Source of the DNA: an uncultured Clostridia bacterium
GTDB lineage: Bacteria > Bacillota > Clostridia > Oscillospirales > Acutalibacteraceae
Direction of reading: 5' to 3'
NCBI GenBank assembly: GCA_946497265.1
Contig: CAMMKL010000103.1
Coordinates: 1 to 7,390 of the forward strand
DNA: 7,390 nt
This document shows, piece by piece, positions 1 to 5,913 of this stretch (position 1 is its first letter; each line of letters starts with the position of its first letter). Both the position numbers and the translations under genes were made by a program. The notes beneath the pieces were generated by a model. That model searched no databases, had not been told where the DNA came from, and saw nothing but the letters and a program-made list of their open reading frames with translations.

Positions 1-1232
1 CGGTGCGCGGGCGTACCGTCATTCAAAAACATGGAAAAACGATTTTGGTGCAGAACCCGCCCATGCCGCCCTTGTGCCGGGAAGAATTGGACGCGGTGTA
101 CGCCCTGCCGTATGAGCGGATGTATCACCCCGTTTATGAGAAAGAAGGGGGCGTCCCCGGCATTCAGGAGGTGGAATTTTCCATCACCCACAACCGGGGT
201 TGCTTTGGCGCGTGTAATTTCTGTTCCATCGCATTCCATCAGGGGCGGGCGATTACCACCCGCAGCGAGGAATCGGTGATCGCCGAAGCCAAACGCCTGA
301 CGGAAAATCCCCGTTTTAAGGGATATATTCACGACGTGGGCGGGCCTACGGCAAATTTCCGGCAGCCCTCCTGTACCAAACAGGAGAAAGCCGGGCTGTG
401 CAAGGGCAAAAAATGCCTGGCTCCCAAGCCGTGCCCAGCCTTGCAGGTGGACCACACCGAATACCTTCATTTACTTCGTGAACTGCGTAAACTGCCCAAA
501 ATCAAGCGCGTATTCATCCGTTCCGGCATCCGGTTTGATTACCTGATTGAGGATCAAGACGATTCCTTTTTCCGTGAGCTGGTGGAGTACCATGTGAGCG
601 GGCAGCTCAAGGTGGCCCCCGAGCATTGCTCCAGCGCGGTACTCGATAAGATGGGCAAACCGCACATTGAGGCCTACAAACGTTTTGCACGCCGCTTTTA
701 CGGCTATACAAAGGAGATCGGAAAGGAACAGTATCTGGTGCCCTACCTGATGTCTTCCCATCCGGGTTCTACTTTACAGGACGCGGTTGAGCTTGCCCTT
801 TTCCTAAAGAAAGAGAAGATCCGTCCGGAACAGGTGCAGGATTTTTACCCCACGCCGGGTACGATTTCCACCTGTATGTTTTATACCGGGCTGGATCCTT
901 ATACTTTGCAGCCGGTCTATGTGCCGCGCACTCCGGAGGAAAAGGCCATGCAGCGGGCGCTTTTGCAGTATTTTAATCCCAAAAACCGGGAGCTTGTCCT
1001 GCGGGCGCTGCGCAAGGCGGGGCGCGGGGATTTGATCGGTTCCGGCTCGGAGTGCCTGATTCGGGGAGATGCGGGCGGTTTCCGCTCTGCCGGCCGGCCT
1101 GATGAAAGGAAAGCAGACGACAAACAAAAGCAGAGGGGAAATGAAGGATGGGGCAGAACGCAAAACCGCCGGAACCAACCGAAAAAGCCGCGCGGCAAGA
1201 AAAAAGAAAACGAAGGAAAAAGAAGACGATAG
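1..1232 (+). CDS. YgiQ family radical SAM protein (UPF0313), 5' end missing
   Basis: This is the C-terminal part of a YgiQ-type radical SAM protein. The frame is open to the left edge; the GTG at base 3 is probably an internal valine codon. The [4Fe-4S] cluster motif CxxxCxxC is visible in RGCFGACNFCS (about residues 65-75 of the visible part), with the family stretches FIRSGIRFDYLI, KVAPEHCS, YLMSSHPG and DFYPTPGT following in the expected order. Family members are usually about 600-740 residues, so roughly 200-300 N-terminal residues should lie outside the window (inference from family length). The radical SAM chemistry is secure; the substrate of YgiQ proteins is not established. The last 50 or so residues are rich in Lys, Arg, Asn and Gln, as YgiQ tails often are, and their codons overlap the start of the next gene by 85 bases in another frame. 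No promoter is visible because the start is outside. Confidence 0.93.
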   Translation, partial: VRGRTVIQKHGKTILVQNPPMPPLCREELDAVYALPYERMYHPVYEKEGGVPGIQEVEFSITHNRGCFGACNFCSIAFHQGRAITTRSEESVIAEAKRLTENPRFKGYIHDVGGPTANFRQPSCTKQEKAGLCKGKKCLAPKPCPALQVDHTEYLHLLRELRKLPKIKRVFIRSGIRFDYLIEDQDDSFFRELVEYHVSGQLKVAPEHCSSAVLDKMGKPHIEAYKRFARRFYGYTKEIGKEQYLVPYLMSSHPGSTLQDAVELALFLKKEKIRPEQVQDFYPTPGTISTCMFYTGLDPYTLQPVYVPRTPEEKAMQRALLQYFNPKNRELVLRALRKAGRGDLIGSGSECLIRGDAGGFRSAGRPDERKADDKQKQRGNEGWGRTQNRRNQPKKPRGKKKENEGKRRR

Positions 1233-2131
1233 TCTGGCTGTTCCTTCTTGTGGTTTTGTTACCGGGCTCCGCCGCCGTCACTTTTGCCCCCGCCGGAACC
1301 CTGCCAAGCTGGAAGCAGATCTTCATGTTTTTCGGAGTAAGCGAACCGGCTGACCAGGCAATGGCCCAATATCCGTGCACGGTGCAGTTTTTAGACGTGG
1401 GCAAGGCGGACTGCATCCTGATAAGCTGTGAAGGGTCGTATATGCTGGTGGATGCCGGGGACGTATCGGTTACGCCCCAGGTAGTGGAATACCTGCAACG
1501 CCGTGGAATTTTCCGCTTGGACTATGTGGTGGCGACCCATGCCGACGACGACCATATTGGAGGTATGGCGGAAGTACTATCCCGTTTTGAGGTAGGCAGG
1601 TTTCTCACACCCGCCGTTGCAAAGGAATATTTGCCGGATACGCCAAGCTACCAGAAGCTTACGGCGGTATGCCGGGAAAACGCGATCCGGGTGGAACACC
1701 CGTCTCCGGGCGACGAATGGGTGCTCGGAGGGATGAAAGCCCAGGTGCTTGCCCCTTTGCAGAAATATTCCGATTCAAACAATACTTCTCTCGTGCTGAA
1801 ATTGTCTTATGGGGAGAAAAGCTTTCTGCTGACAGGCGACGCGGAGAAGGAATCGGAAGAAGCGATGCTATTTGCGCAGGAAGATTTGAGTGCAGACGTT
1901 TTGAAGGTAGGCCATCATGGAAGCGAAACTTCCTCAACCGAACCTTTTTTGGACGCGGTTAAACCCCGATATGCTGTGATCAGCGTAGGGGAAGACCGCA
2001 ACAATCTGCCGAAAGACTCCGTGCTGGATCGCTTGGATAGCATCGGCGCACAGATTTACCGTACCGATTTTCAGGGAACGGTGATCGCAGCAACCGACGG
2101 AGATGTCATAGAATTTTTTACTGAAAGGTGA
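1148..2131 (+). CDS. ComEC-like MBL-fold metallo-hydrolase, membrane-anchored
   Basis: This 327-residue protein resembles the C-terminal hydrolase domain of ComEC/Rec2 as a free-standing gene. It has a basic cytoplasmic tail (residues 1-26), one hydrophobic segment (about 27-48, TIVWLFLLVVLLPG) that is a signal anchor or uncleaved signal peptide, then the metallo-beta-lactamase fold. Visible motifs are FLDVGKADCILI (81-92), the metal site THADDDHIGG with H131, D133, D135 and H136, NNTSLVLKL (211-219), LTGDAE (228-233) and VGHHGS (254-259). The HxDxDH form is the one usual for ComEC proteins. The N-terminal OB fold and competence channel of full ComEC are absent, so it is not a DNA uptake channel. 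A nuclease or phosphodiesterase acting outside the membrane is plausible, but the substrate is unknown. The start at 1148 is supported by AGAGGGG about 9 bases upstream and keeps the anchor complete. The position where many relatives read YGHP is NNLPKD here (286-290). Confidence 0.9.
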   Translation: MGQNAKPPEPTEKAARQEKRKRRKKKTIVWLFLLVVLLPGSAAVTFAPAGTLPSWKQIFMFFGVSEPADQAMAQYPCTVQFLDVGKADCILISCEGSYMLVDAGDVSVTPQVVEYLQRRGIFRLDYVVATHADDDHIGGMAEVLSRFEVGRFLTPAVAKEYLPDTPSYQKLTAVCRENAIRVEHPSPGDEWVLGGMKAQVLAPLQKYSDSNNTSLVLKLSYGEKSFLLTGDAEKESEEAMLFAQEDLSADVLKVGHHGSETSSTEPFLDAVKPRYAVISVGEDRNNLPKDSVLDRLDSIGAQIYRTDFQGTVIAATDGDVIEFFTER

Positions 2132-2137
2132 AGCTTC

Positions 2138-2347
2138 ATGAGAATATTAACTGTAAACCGTTTTGAAACTACCTATGCTTTGTGTGAAGACGAAGACCGC
2201 CGCCTGTTTGCTATTGAACGTCAGGAGTTGCCGGAAGGGGTCAAAGCAGGGGATGTCTTACGTATCAGCGACGAAGGCGAGATTGCGATAGACCAGAAAG
2301 AAACCGACGCCCGCCGTCGCAAAAAGAAAGAAAATGGGTTCCGCTGA
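2138..2347 (+). CDS. DUF3006 domain-containing small protein
   Basis: This 69-residue protein starts six bases after the MBL-fold gene, with AAAGGTG 7 bases before its ATG. It fits the DUF3006 pattern: a short beta-rich unit opening with a V-x-R-F-E motif (residues 6-10), then a middle stretch meaning roughly acidic turn, LFAIERQELPEGVKAGDVL, then DEGEIAIDQ. The final 15 residues are highly charged (RRRKKKENGFR). DUF3006 genes are often found directly beside free-standing ComEC-like hydrolases, which supports both calls. The function is unknown; an accessory or binding partner of the hydrolase is only an inference from the pairing. There is no signal peptide or membrane segment, so it should stay in the cytoplasm while the hydrolase domain next door probably faces outward. 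Confidence 0.8.
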   Translation: MRILTVNRFETTYALCEDEDRRLFAIERQELPEGVKAGDVLRISDEGEIAIDQKETDARRRKKKENGFR

Positions 2348-2473
2348 ACAGAGAACAACGCTTACAGCCGATCAAAAAAATACGATAAAGGCCCGCTGTT
2401 CAAAAAAACTGGGACAGCAGACCTTAGATGGTATTGGAGATTTTGGGAAACGTTACGGGCTGAACAGAAAGAA

Positions 2474-2507
2474 AAGCCTCCGGCTTTACATACAAAACCG
2501 AAGGCTT
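2474..2507. terminator. Imperfect hairpin after the MBL/DUF3006 unit, possible terminator
   Basis: The arms 2474-2487 (AAGCCTCCGGCTTT) and 2494-2507 (AAAACCGAAGGCTT) pair at 12 of 14 positions around a six-base loop. The left arm can also fold on itself (AAAGCC, TCC, GGCTTT at 2473-2487). It lies about 125 bases after the DUF3006 stop. No run of T follows on the + strand; on the - strand the bases after it read TCTTTCTGTTC, a weak U-rich tail. It may slow or end transcription from either side, but the evidence is structural only. Confidence 0.4.
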
Positions 2508-2541
2508 CAAACTATCGAAAAAGGGAATTCCCCTTAACAAT

Positions 2542-2740
2542 TGCATAAATCGGCAAACCACGGGGCCCCCTTGCTTGGGTTCCCCCGACAAGGTGGTTGT
2601 TTTGTGTCCCCTCCTGAGCTTTAGAAGTTTCAGGAGTTTTGCTCTCTGCGGGGAGCAGCAGCCAATGACGCTGCCTTTGGAATCCGCCGCCCTTTAAAAA
2701 GGCGGCGAAATCTTTCTCTTCTCCATTTGTGCATTTTTTT
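2542..2740 (+). ncRNA. Candidate structured RNA, family not recognised
   Basis: This block lies in the 460-base gap between convergent genes. Its ends pair: TGCATAAAT (2542-2550) with ATTTGTGCA (2725-2733), nine pairs including one G-T wobble, followed at once by seven T (2734-2740), which is the pattern of a closing stem plus termination tail on the + strand. Inside are further hairpins: AACCAC/GTGGTT (2556-2561, 2593-2598), CTCCTGA/TCAGGAG (2611-2617, 2630-2636, then TTTT), TGCTCTC/GGGAGCA (2640-2646, 2651-2657), GCAGC/GCTGC (2658-2662, 2670-2674) and CGCCGCC/GGCGGCG (2685-2691, 2701-2707). The size is near that of 6S RNA, but I cannot identify its central bubble, and the SRP and tmRNA signatures are absent. 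No clear promoter precedes it. Alternatives are several nested terminators, or the 3' untranslated region of rodA read on the other strand. Confidence 0.33.
2611..2640 (+). terminator. Possible rho-independent terminator inside the intergenic block
   Basis: CTCCTGA (2611-2617) pairs perfectly with TCAGGAG (2630-2636), and CTT/AAG (2619-2621, 2625-2627) extends the stem inside. TTTT follows directly. The T run is short and then breaks to GCTCTCT, so this is a weak terminator for + strand transcripts coming from the MBL/DUF3006 unit, or else one helix of the larger candidate RNA. Confidence 0.35.
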
Positions 2741-2761
2741 CTTATAGATTTTTTTACAAAC

Positions 2762-2799
2762 TACAGGCCTTCGGTTTTACTCAAAACCGAAGGCCTGTA
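2762..2799. terminator. Perfect 17-pair hairpin just after rodA
   Basis: TACAGGCCTTCGGTTTT (2762-2778) pairs without mismatch with 2783-2799 around the loop ACTC. It sits 8 bases beyond the rodA stop codon, the usual place for a terminator of the - strand gene, and could also stop + strand transcripts. The tail is not classical: on the - strand it is followed by GTTTGT then a run of A, and on the + strand by AAAAAC. The T-rich run 2749-2755 and the A run 2799-2804 could extend the stem across a bulge. A role as terminator or mRNA 3'-end stabiliser is inferred from its position and strength. Confidence 0.6.
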
Positions 2800-2807
2800 A
2801 AAAACTT

Positions 2808-3947
2808 CTATAACTTTAAGGTGACATGGTCGGCGTCAAATCGATGCATATAAACGCTAACCACTAAGCCGACGCCCAAATACAGGCAGGCCACCGACGA
2901 GCCGCCCGCGCTGAAGAAGGGGAGGGTAATGCCGATAACGGGGATCAATCCAAGGCACATGCCCACATTGATGCAGGTCTGGGTGGCGATCATGGCAAAA
3001 AAGCCGATGCAGATGTATTTGCCAAAGTTATCTTTCGCCTTAAAGGATACCTGAAGGGCGCGCAGCATGAAAAAGAGTAGGAGCAGCAAAAGGATAACAC
3101 AGCCGATAAAGCCCAGCTCTTCTCCCGCCACCGTGAGGATAAAGTCGTTTTCCTGATAAGGGACGCTCCCTTTCGTTACGCGGGGCCCTTCGTACAGGCC
3201 GCGCCCGAACAATTGCCCCGAGGCGATGGAGGTTTTGCCCTGATACTGTTGGTACCCCTTTCCCATGGAACTGGCGTCCAGATCGAGTAACGCAAGGAAA
3301 CGGGCGCGCTGTTCGTCGTGCATTAACTTGTTCCAAATCAAGGGTATGGCTGCTAGGCCGCCGGCAAAGAGAATCAGGAAATAGCGCAGCTGCACGCCGG
3401 CGGCAAAGGTCATAATCAGGAACATGAAGGCGAAGACCAGCGCCGTGCCGTCGTCGCCCTGCAAATGTACAATCGCCACGGGGATGATAGCGTGTACGCC
3501 CAAGCCGCAGATCTGAAGGAACGATTTGAGCTTTTCGTTGTCCTTCAGATAAGAAAGGTGCTTGGAAAATGTGATGATAAAGCCGATTTTCATCAGCTCC
3601 GCCGGTTGAAACGTGGTAATTTTCAGGTCAAGCCAGGCGCGGTCGTCGGTACCGCCGATGGTGATACCCATCGGGGTAAAGGTGAGAAGCACCACGCCCA
3701 CACACCCTATGGCTACAATCAGCCAAATTCTTCCGAAAAATTCATAATCAATTTTTGAGATAATAAAGGCGGCGATATAGCCGAGCGTTACCGCCATGAG
3801 TTGCGTTTCCAAATAATCCTTGGTGGTGGCCCGGTCAAGGCTGGAAATCAAAATACAGCCGTATGCCGTTACCGCAAAGCTGAGCAGCCAAAAGATAATA
3901 TCGGTCTGCTTAAGGTAACCGGCAATCGAACCGAATACTTTTTTCAT
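2808..3947 (-). CDS. rodA: SEDS-family peptidoglycan glycosyltransferase, RodA/FtsW type
   Basis: This 379-residue polytopic membrane protein belongs to the FtsW/RodA/SpoVE (SEDS) family, which joins lipid II into glycan strands outside the membrane together with a class B penicillin-binding protein. Many hydrophobic segments can be seen (about 17-35, 49-64, 74-91, 119-128, 146-162, 168-184, 189-205, 278-296, 310-324, 329-345, 352-367). Family motifs are FQPAE (113-117), GDDGTALV (164-171, in place of the usual PDLGTAL), FGRGL (247-251), ENDFI (266-270) and LPFFSAGGSS (342-351). D268 in ENDFI matches the catalytic aspartate known in RodA. The start is set by GGAGG seven bases before ATG at 3947; the frame stays open further upstream but that stretch has no membrane-protein character. 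RodA is favoured over FtsW or SpoVE by length and the DFI region, but not proven. No partner PBP or mre gene is adjacent. A long leader precedes it. Confidence 0.9.
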   Translation of the reverse strand: MKKVFGSIAGYLKQTDIIFWLLSFAVTAYGCILISSLDRATTKDYLETQLMAVTLGYIAAFIISKIDYEFFGRIWLIVAIGCVGVVLLTFTPMGITIGGTDDRAWLDLKITTFQPAELMKIGFIITFSKHLSYLKDNEKLKSFLQICGLGVHAIIPVAIVHLQGDDGTALVFAFMFLIMTFAAGVQLRYFLILFAGGLAAIPLIWNKLMHDEQRARFLALLDLDASSMGKGYQQYQGKTSIASGQLFGRGLYEGPRVTKGSVPYQENDFILTVAGEELGFIGCVILLLLLLFFMLRALQVSFKAKDNFGKYICIGFFAMIATQTCINVGMCLGLIPVIGITLPFFSAGGSSVACLYLGVGLVVSVYMHRFDADHVTLKL

Positions 3948-4138
3948 GTAATTTCCTCCGAATGTAAGCAGTCTACTGATGATATGAACGAAAACCGCAG
4001 ATGGGCGCGAAACGCCCGTGTGTTTTTCCTGCTTGTACGACCTCAGCACGGCAGAGCCCGGCCGCCCTATGAACAAAAAATGAAATGGGCGTGAGCTGCC
4101 GTATGGGGTCCCGGATTCCCCAAAAGTCCGGGAACATT
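3948..4138 (-). promoter_or_regulatory. Long hairpin-rich 5' leader of rodA
   Basis: The predicted transcript start near 4138 leaves about 190 untranslated bases before rodA. In transcript order there are three hairpins. The first pairs TCCCGGA with TCCGGGA (+ coordinates 4127-4133 and 4109-4115); its loop GGGG (4118-4121) could instead pair with CCCC (4105-4108) just past the stem, an exclusive alternative. The second pairs ACGGCAG with CTGCCGT (4096-4102, 4048-4054), with an inner CGCCC/GGGCG helix (4087-4091, 4063-4067). The third pairs GGGCG with CGCCC (4013-4017, 4003-4007) around a five-base loop. A leader this long and structured is typical of a riboswitch, protein-binding site or attenuator. 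I compared it by eye with the ydaO (c-di-AMP), ZTP, glycine, SAM and T-box patterns and found no convincing match. Confidence 0.45.
3955..3959 (-). promoter_or_regulatory. Ribosome binding site that fixes the rodA start
   Basis: GGAGG on the - strand lies seven bases before the ATG at 3945-3947. It is the best Shine-Dalgarno match in the region and sets the N-terminus at MKKVFGS rather than at an earlier start in the same open frame (the frame runs up to about 4076). Confidence 0.85.
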
Positions 4139-4144
4139 GTTCTC

Positions 4145-4173
4145 ATTATATTATTATTGGGGATTAAGTTCAA
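4145..4173 (-). promoter_or_regulatory. Sigma-A-type promoter for rodA
   Basis: On the - strand, TTGAAC (4168-4173) is separated by exactly 17 bases from TATAAT (4145-4150). This is four of six matches at -35 and a perfect -10, in an AT-rich stretch. Transcription should start near 4138, about 190 bases before the rodA ATG. It is back to back with the fhs promoter. Confidence 0.75.
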
Positions 4174-4183
4174 GTAAATACTT

Positions 4184-4210
4184 TTAACATTTGCCGAAAT
4201 GTGTTATAAT
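4184..4210 (+). promoter_or_regulatory. Extended -10 promoter for the fhs operon
   Basis: TATAAT (4205-4210) is preceded by TG at 4202-4203, giving an extended -10 element. A weak -35 (TTAACA, 4184-4189) lies 15 bases upstream, shorter than ideal, but an extended -10 tolerates this. The start would be near 4217, leaving an untranslated leader of only about 30 bases with AAGGGG (4231-4236) nine bases before ATG. So there is no room for a riboswitch before fhs from this promoter. Confidence 0.7.
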
Positions 4211-4245
4211 TCGAGTAACTAGTAGAAAAAAAGGGGTCTTAGTCG

Positions 4246-5913
4246 ATGCTAACTGATATTGAAATTGCACAGCGTGCAACATTAAAGCCAATCGCACAGG
4301 TTGCACGGGAGCTTGGCATCCGGGAAGAGGAACTGGAACCGTACGGCCGTTACAAAGCGAAACTGAACGACAGCCTTTTGGAACGTTTGAAAGACAAGCC
4401 GGACGGCAAGCTGGTTCTGGTGACCGCTATCAATCCTACCCCAGCGGGCGAAGGCAAGACCACTACGACAGCGGGTTTGGGGCAGGCTATGGCAAAAATC
4501 GGGAAAAAAGCGATCATTGCCCTGAGGGAGCCTTCTTTGGGGCCCGTATTTGGCGTAAAGGGCGGAGCGGCCGGCGGCGGATACGCCCAGGTGCTGCCGA
4601 TGGAAGACATCAATCTTCATTTCACGGGCGATATGCACGCCATCACTTCAGCGAACAATCTCCTTTGCGCCATGCTCGATAACCACATCCATCAGGGAAA
4701 CTTACTGGGCATCGATCCGCGCCGCGTTGTCATCAAGCGCTGTCTGGATATGAACGACCGTGAACTGCGCAATATTGTGGCGGGCCTGGGCGGCAAGATC
4801 AACGGCGTACCGCGGGAAGACGGGTTTATTATTACAGTGGCCAGCGAGGTGATGGCAATCCTTTGCCTGGCGGACGATATGGCCGACCTCAAAGAGCGCC
4901 TGGGCAACATCCTGGTAGCGTATACTTACGACAATAAGCCGGTCTACGCCCGCGACTTGAAGGCCCACGGGGCTATGGCCGCCCTGCTGAAAGACGCCAT
5001 CCAACCGAACCTGGTACAAACGCTGGAGGGCACCCCTGCCATTATGCACGGCGGTCCATTTGCCAATATCGCGCACGGCTGCAACTCGGTGCGCGCCACC
5101 CGCTTGGCGCTCAAGCTGGCGGATTACTGCATTACCGAAGCCGGATTTGGCTCCGACCTGGGCGCAGAAAAGTTCTTTGACATCAAATGCCGCCGCGCGG
5201 GATTCAAACCCTCCGCCGTGGTGTTGGTGGCTACGGTGCGCGCCCTCAAATACAACGGCGGCGTACCCAAGGCCGAGCTTGCCGGGGAAAACCTGGAGGC
5301 TCTGCAAAAAGGGATCGTCAATCTGGGGGCGCACATCGAAAATATGCGCAAATACGGCGTTCCGGTGGTGGTAGCGATCAACCGATTCCTGACCGATACC
5401 GACGCCGAGCTTCGTTTTGTGGAAGAATATTGTACGGAGCAGGGAGCCGATTTCGCCTTGGCCGAGGTGTTTGCCAAGGGCGGAGAGGGAGGAATGGAGC
5501 TCGCACGCAAGGTATGCGAAGTGGTGGAAAAGCCCTCCTGCTTTGCGCCGATCTATCCGCTGGAACTTTCCCTCAAGGAAAAGATCATAAAAGTGGCCGC
5601 CGAAATTTACGGGGCGGCCGACGTGACGTTTACGATTTCGGCGGAAAAAAATATTCGGGAAATCGAAGCGCTTGGCGGAGCCGGATTGCCTGTTTGCATT
5701 GCCAAGACGCAATATTCCCTCTCCGACAATCCCGCCCTTTTGGGCCGTCCTAAAGGGTTTACCATCACAGTGCGGGAAGCCAGGCTGTCAAACGGCGCGG
5801 GGTTTGTCGTGGTGCTCACGGGTGACATCATGACGATGCCCGGCCTGCCCAAAGTCCCGGCGGCGGAGAAAATCGACGTGACATCTGAAGGAAAGATCGA
5901 AGGGCTGTTCTGA
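4246..5913 (+). CDS. fhs: Formate-tetrahydrofolate ligase (10-formyl-THF synthetase)
   Basis: This cytoplasmic enzyme joins formate to tetrahydrofolate using ATP, giving 10-formyl-THF for purine synthesis, initiator tRNA formylation and, in acetogens, the methyl branch of the Wood-Ljungdahl pathway. At 555 residues it matches the usual family length. Visible motifs are the P-loop TPAGEGKTT (65-73), REPSLGPVFGVKGGAAGGG (94-112), GDMHAIT (128-134), HGGPFANIAHGCNS (268-281), EAGFGSDLGAEKF (298-310), KTQYSLSDNP (487-496) and TGDIMTMPGLPK (525-536). AAGGGG nine bases upstream supports the ATG. Its TGA shares one base with the ATG of tsaE (TGATG), so translation is probably coupled. The presence of fhs alone does not make the organism an acetogen, since many fermenting Clostridia carry it for folate cycling. 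No truncation or missing key residue was seen. Confidence 0.97.
   Translation: MLTDIEIAQRATLKPIAQVARELGIREEELEPYGRYKAKLNDSLLERLKDKPDGKLVLVTAINPTPAGEGKTTTTAGLGQAMAKIGKKAIIALREPSLGPVFGVKGGAAGGGYAQVLPMEDINLHFTGDMHAITSANNLLCAMLDNHIHQGNLLGIDPRRVVIKRCLDMNDRELRNIVAGLGGKINGVPREDGFIITVASEVMAILCLADDMADLKERLGNILVAYTYDNKPVYARDLKAHGAMAALLKDAIQPNLVQTLEGTPAIMHGGPFANIAHGCNSVRATRLALKLADYCITEAGFGSDLGAEKFFDIKCRRAGFKPSAVVLVATVRALKYNGGVPKAELAGENLEALQKGIVNLGAHIENMRKYGVPVVVAINRFLTDTDAELRFVEEYCTEQGADFALAEVFAKGGEGGMELARKVCEVVEKPSCFAPIYPLELSLKEKIIKVAAEIYGAADVTFTISAEKNIREIEALGGAGLPVCIAKTQYSLSDNPALLGRPKGFTITVREARLSNGAGFVVVLTGDIMTMPGLPKVPAAEKIDVTSEGKIEGLF

Larger units (their letters stand above)
2493..2794 (+). repeat. 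13-base direct repeat in the right arms of two related hairpins
   Basis: CAAAACCGAAGGC occurs at 2493-2505 and again at 2782-2794 in the same orientation. Each copy forms the right arm of a hairpin, and the left arms are also alike (2474-2488 and 2765-2779 match at 12 of 15 bases). The two hairpins therefore look like copies of one element flanking the 2508-2761 block. They could be members of a genome-wide terminator or REP-like hairpin family; this window cannot show which. Confidence 0.6.
2348..2807. other. 460-base gap between convergent transcription units
   Basis: No convincing coding region is present. A 67-codon frame at 2334-2537 overlaps the DUF3006 end, has only a weak purine stretch before its ATG, reads through the 2474-2507 hairpin and resembles no family I know, so it is not annotated as a gene. 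The gap contains the two related hairpins, the candidate RNA block, a perfect 10-base palindrome GGGAATTCCC (2523-2532) that on the - strand can form AAGGG/CCCTT followed by TTT, and two T runs of seven (2734-2740, 2749-2755). Confidence 0.7.

Noticed and set aside
2334..2537. 67-codon open frame overlapping the end of the DUF3006 gene
   Set aside because: Only a weak purine stretch stands before its ATG, it reads through a hairpin that looks like a terminator or repeat, and its protein matches no family I know.
2538..2740. SRP RNA, tmRNA, cobalamin or T-box element
   Set aside because: The SRP GGAAGGAAGCAGC-type loop, tmRNA acceptor ends, B12 box and T-box GGGTGGNACCGCG motif are all absent. 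The AGCAGCC likeness near 2657 is too short to count.
3973..4137. 54-codon frame on the - strand starting within a base or two of the predicted rodA transcript start (leaderless upstream ORF)
   Set aside because: The coding potential looks accidental: it spans all three leader hairpins and has no recognisable composition or motif. Worth revisiting only if ribosome profiling shows initiation there.
3948..4138. ydaO/yuaA (c-di-AMP) riboswitch in the rodA leader
   Set aside because: Some pieces look alike (a GGGGAATCCGGGACCC stretch), but the conserved GGGGTTAATC-type and CAGCTAACCTCG-type blocks are not present in the right order, so no class name is given.
4077..4245. ZTP (pfl) or THF riboswitch before fhs
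   Set aside because: The extended -10 promoter at 4205-4210 leaves a leader of only about 30 bases, and the conserved pfl segments are not present. A GGGCGTGAGCTGCC stretch at 4087-4100 is only a partial likeness.
4702..5712. 336-codon frame antisense to fhs, and a 341-codon frame antisense to tsaE/tsaB (5607-6632)
   Set aside because: They lie opposite well-identified genes with all family motifs, and their proteins have the mixed composition of GC-rich shadow frames.
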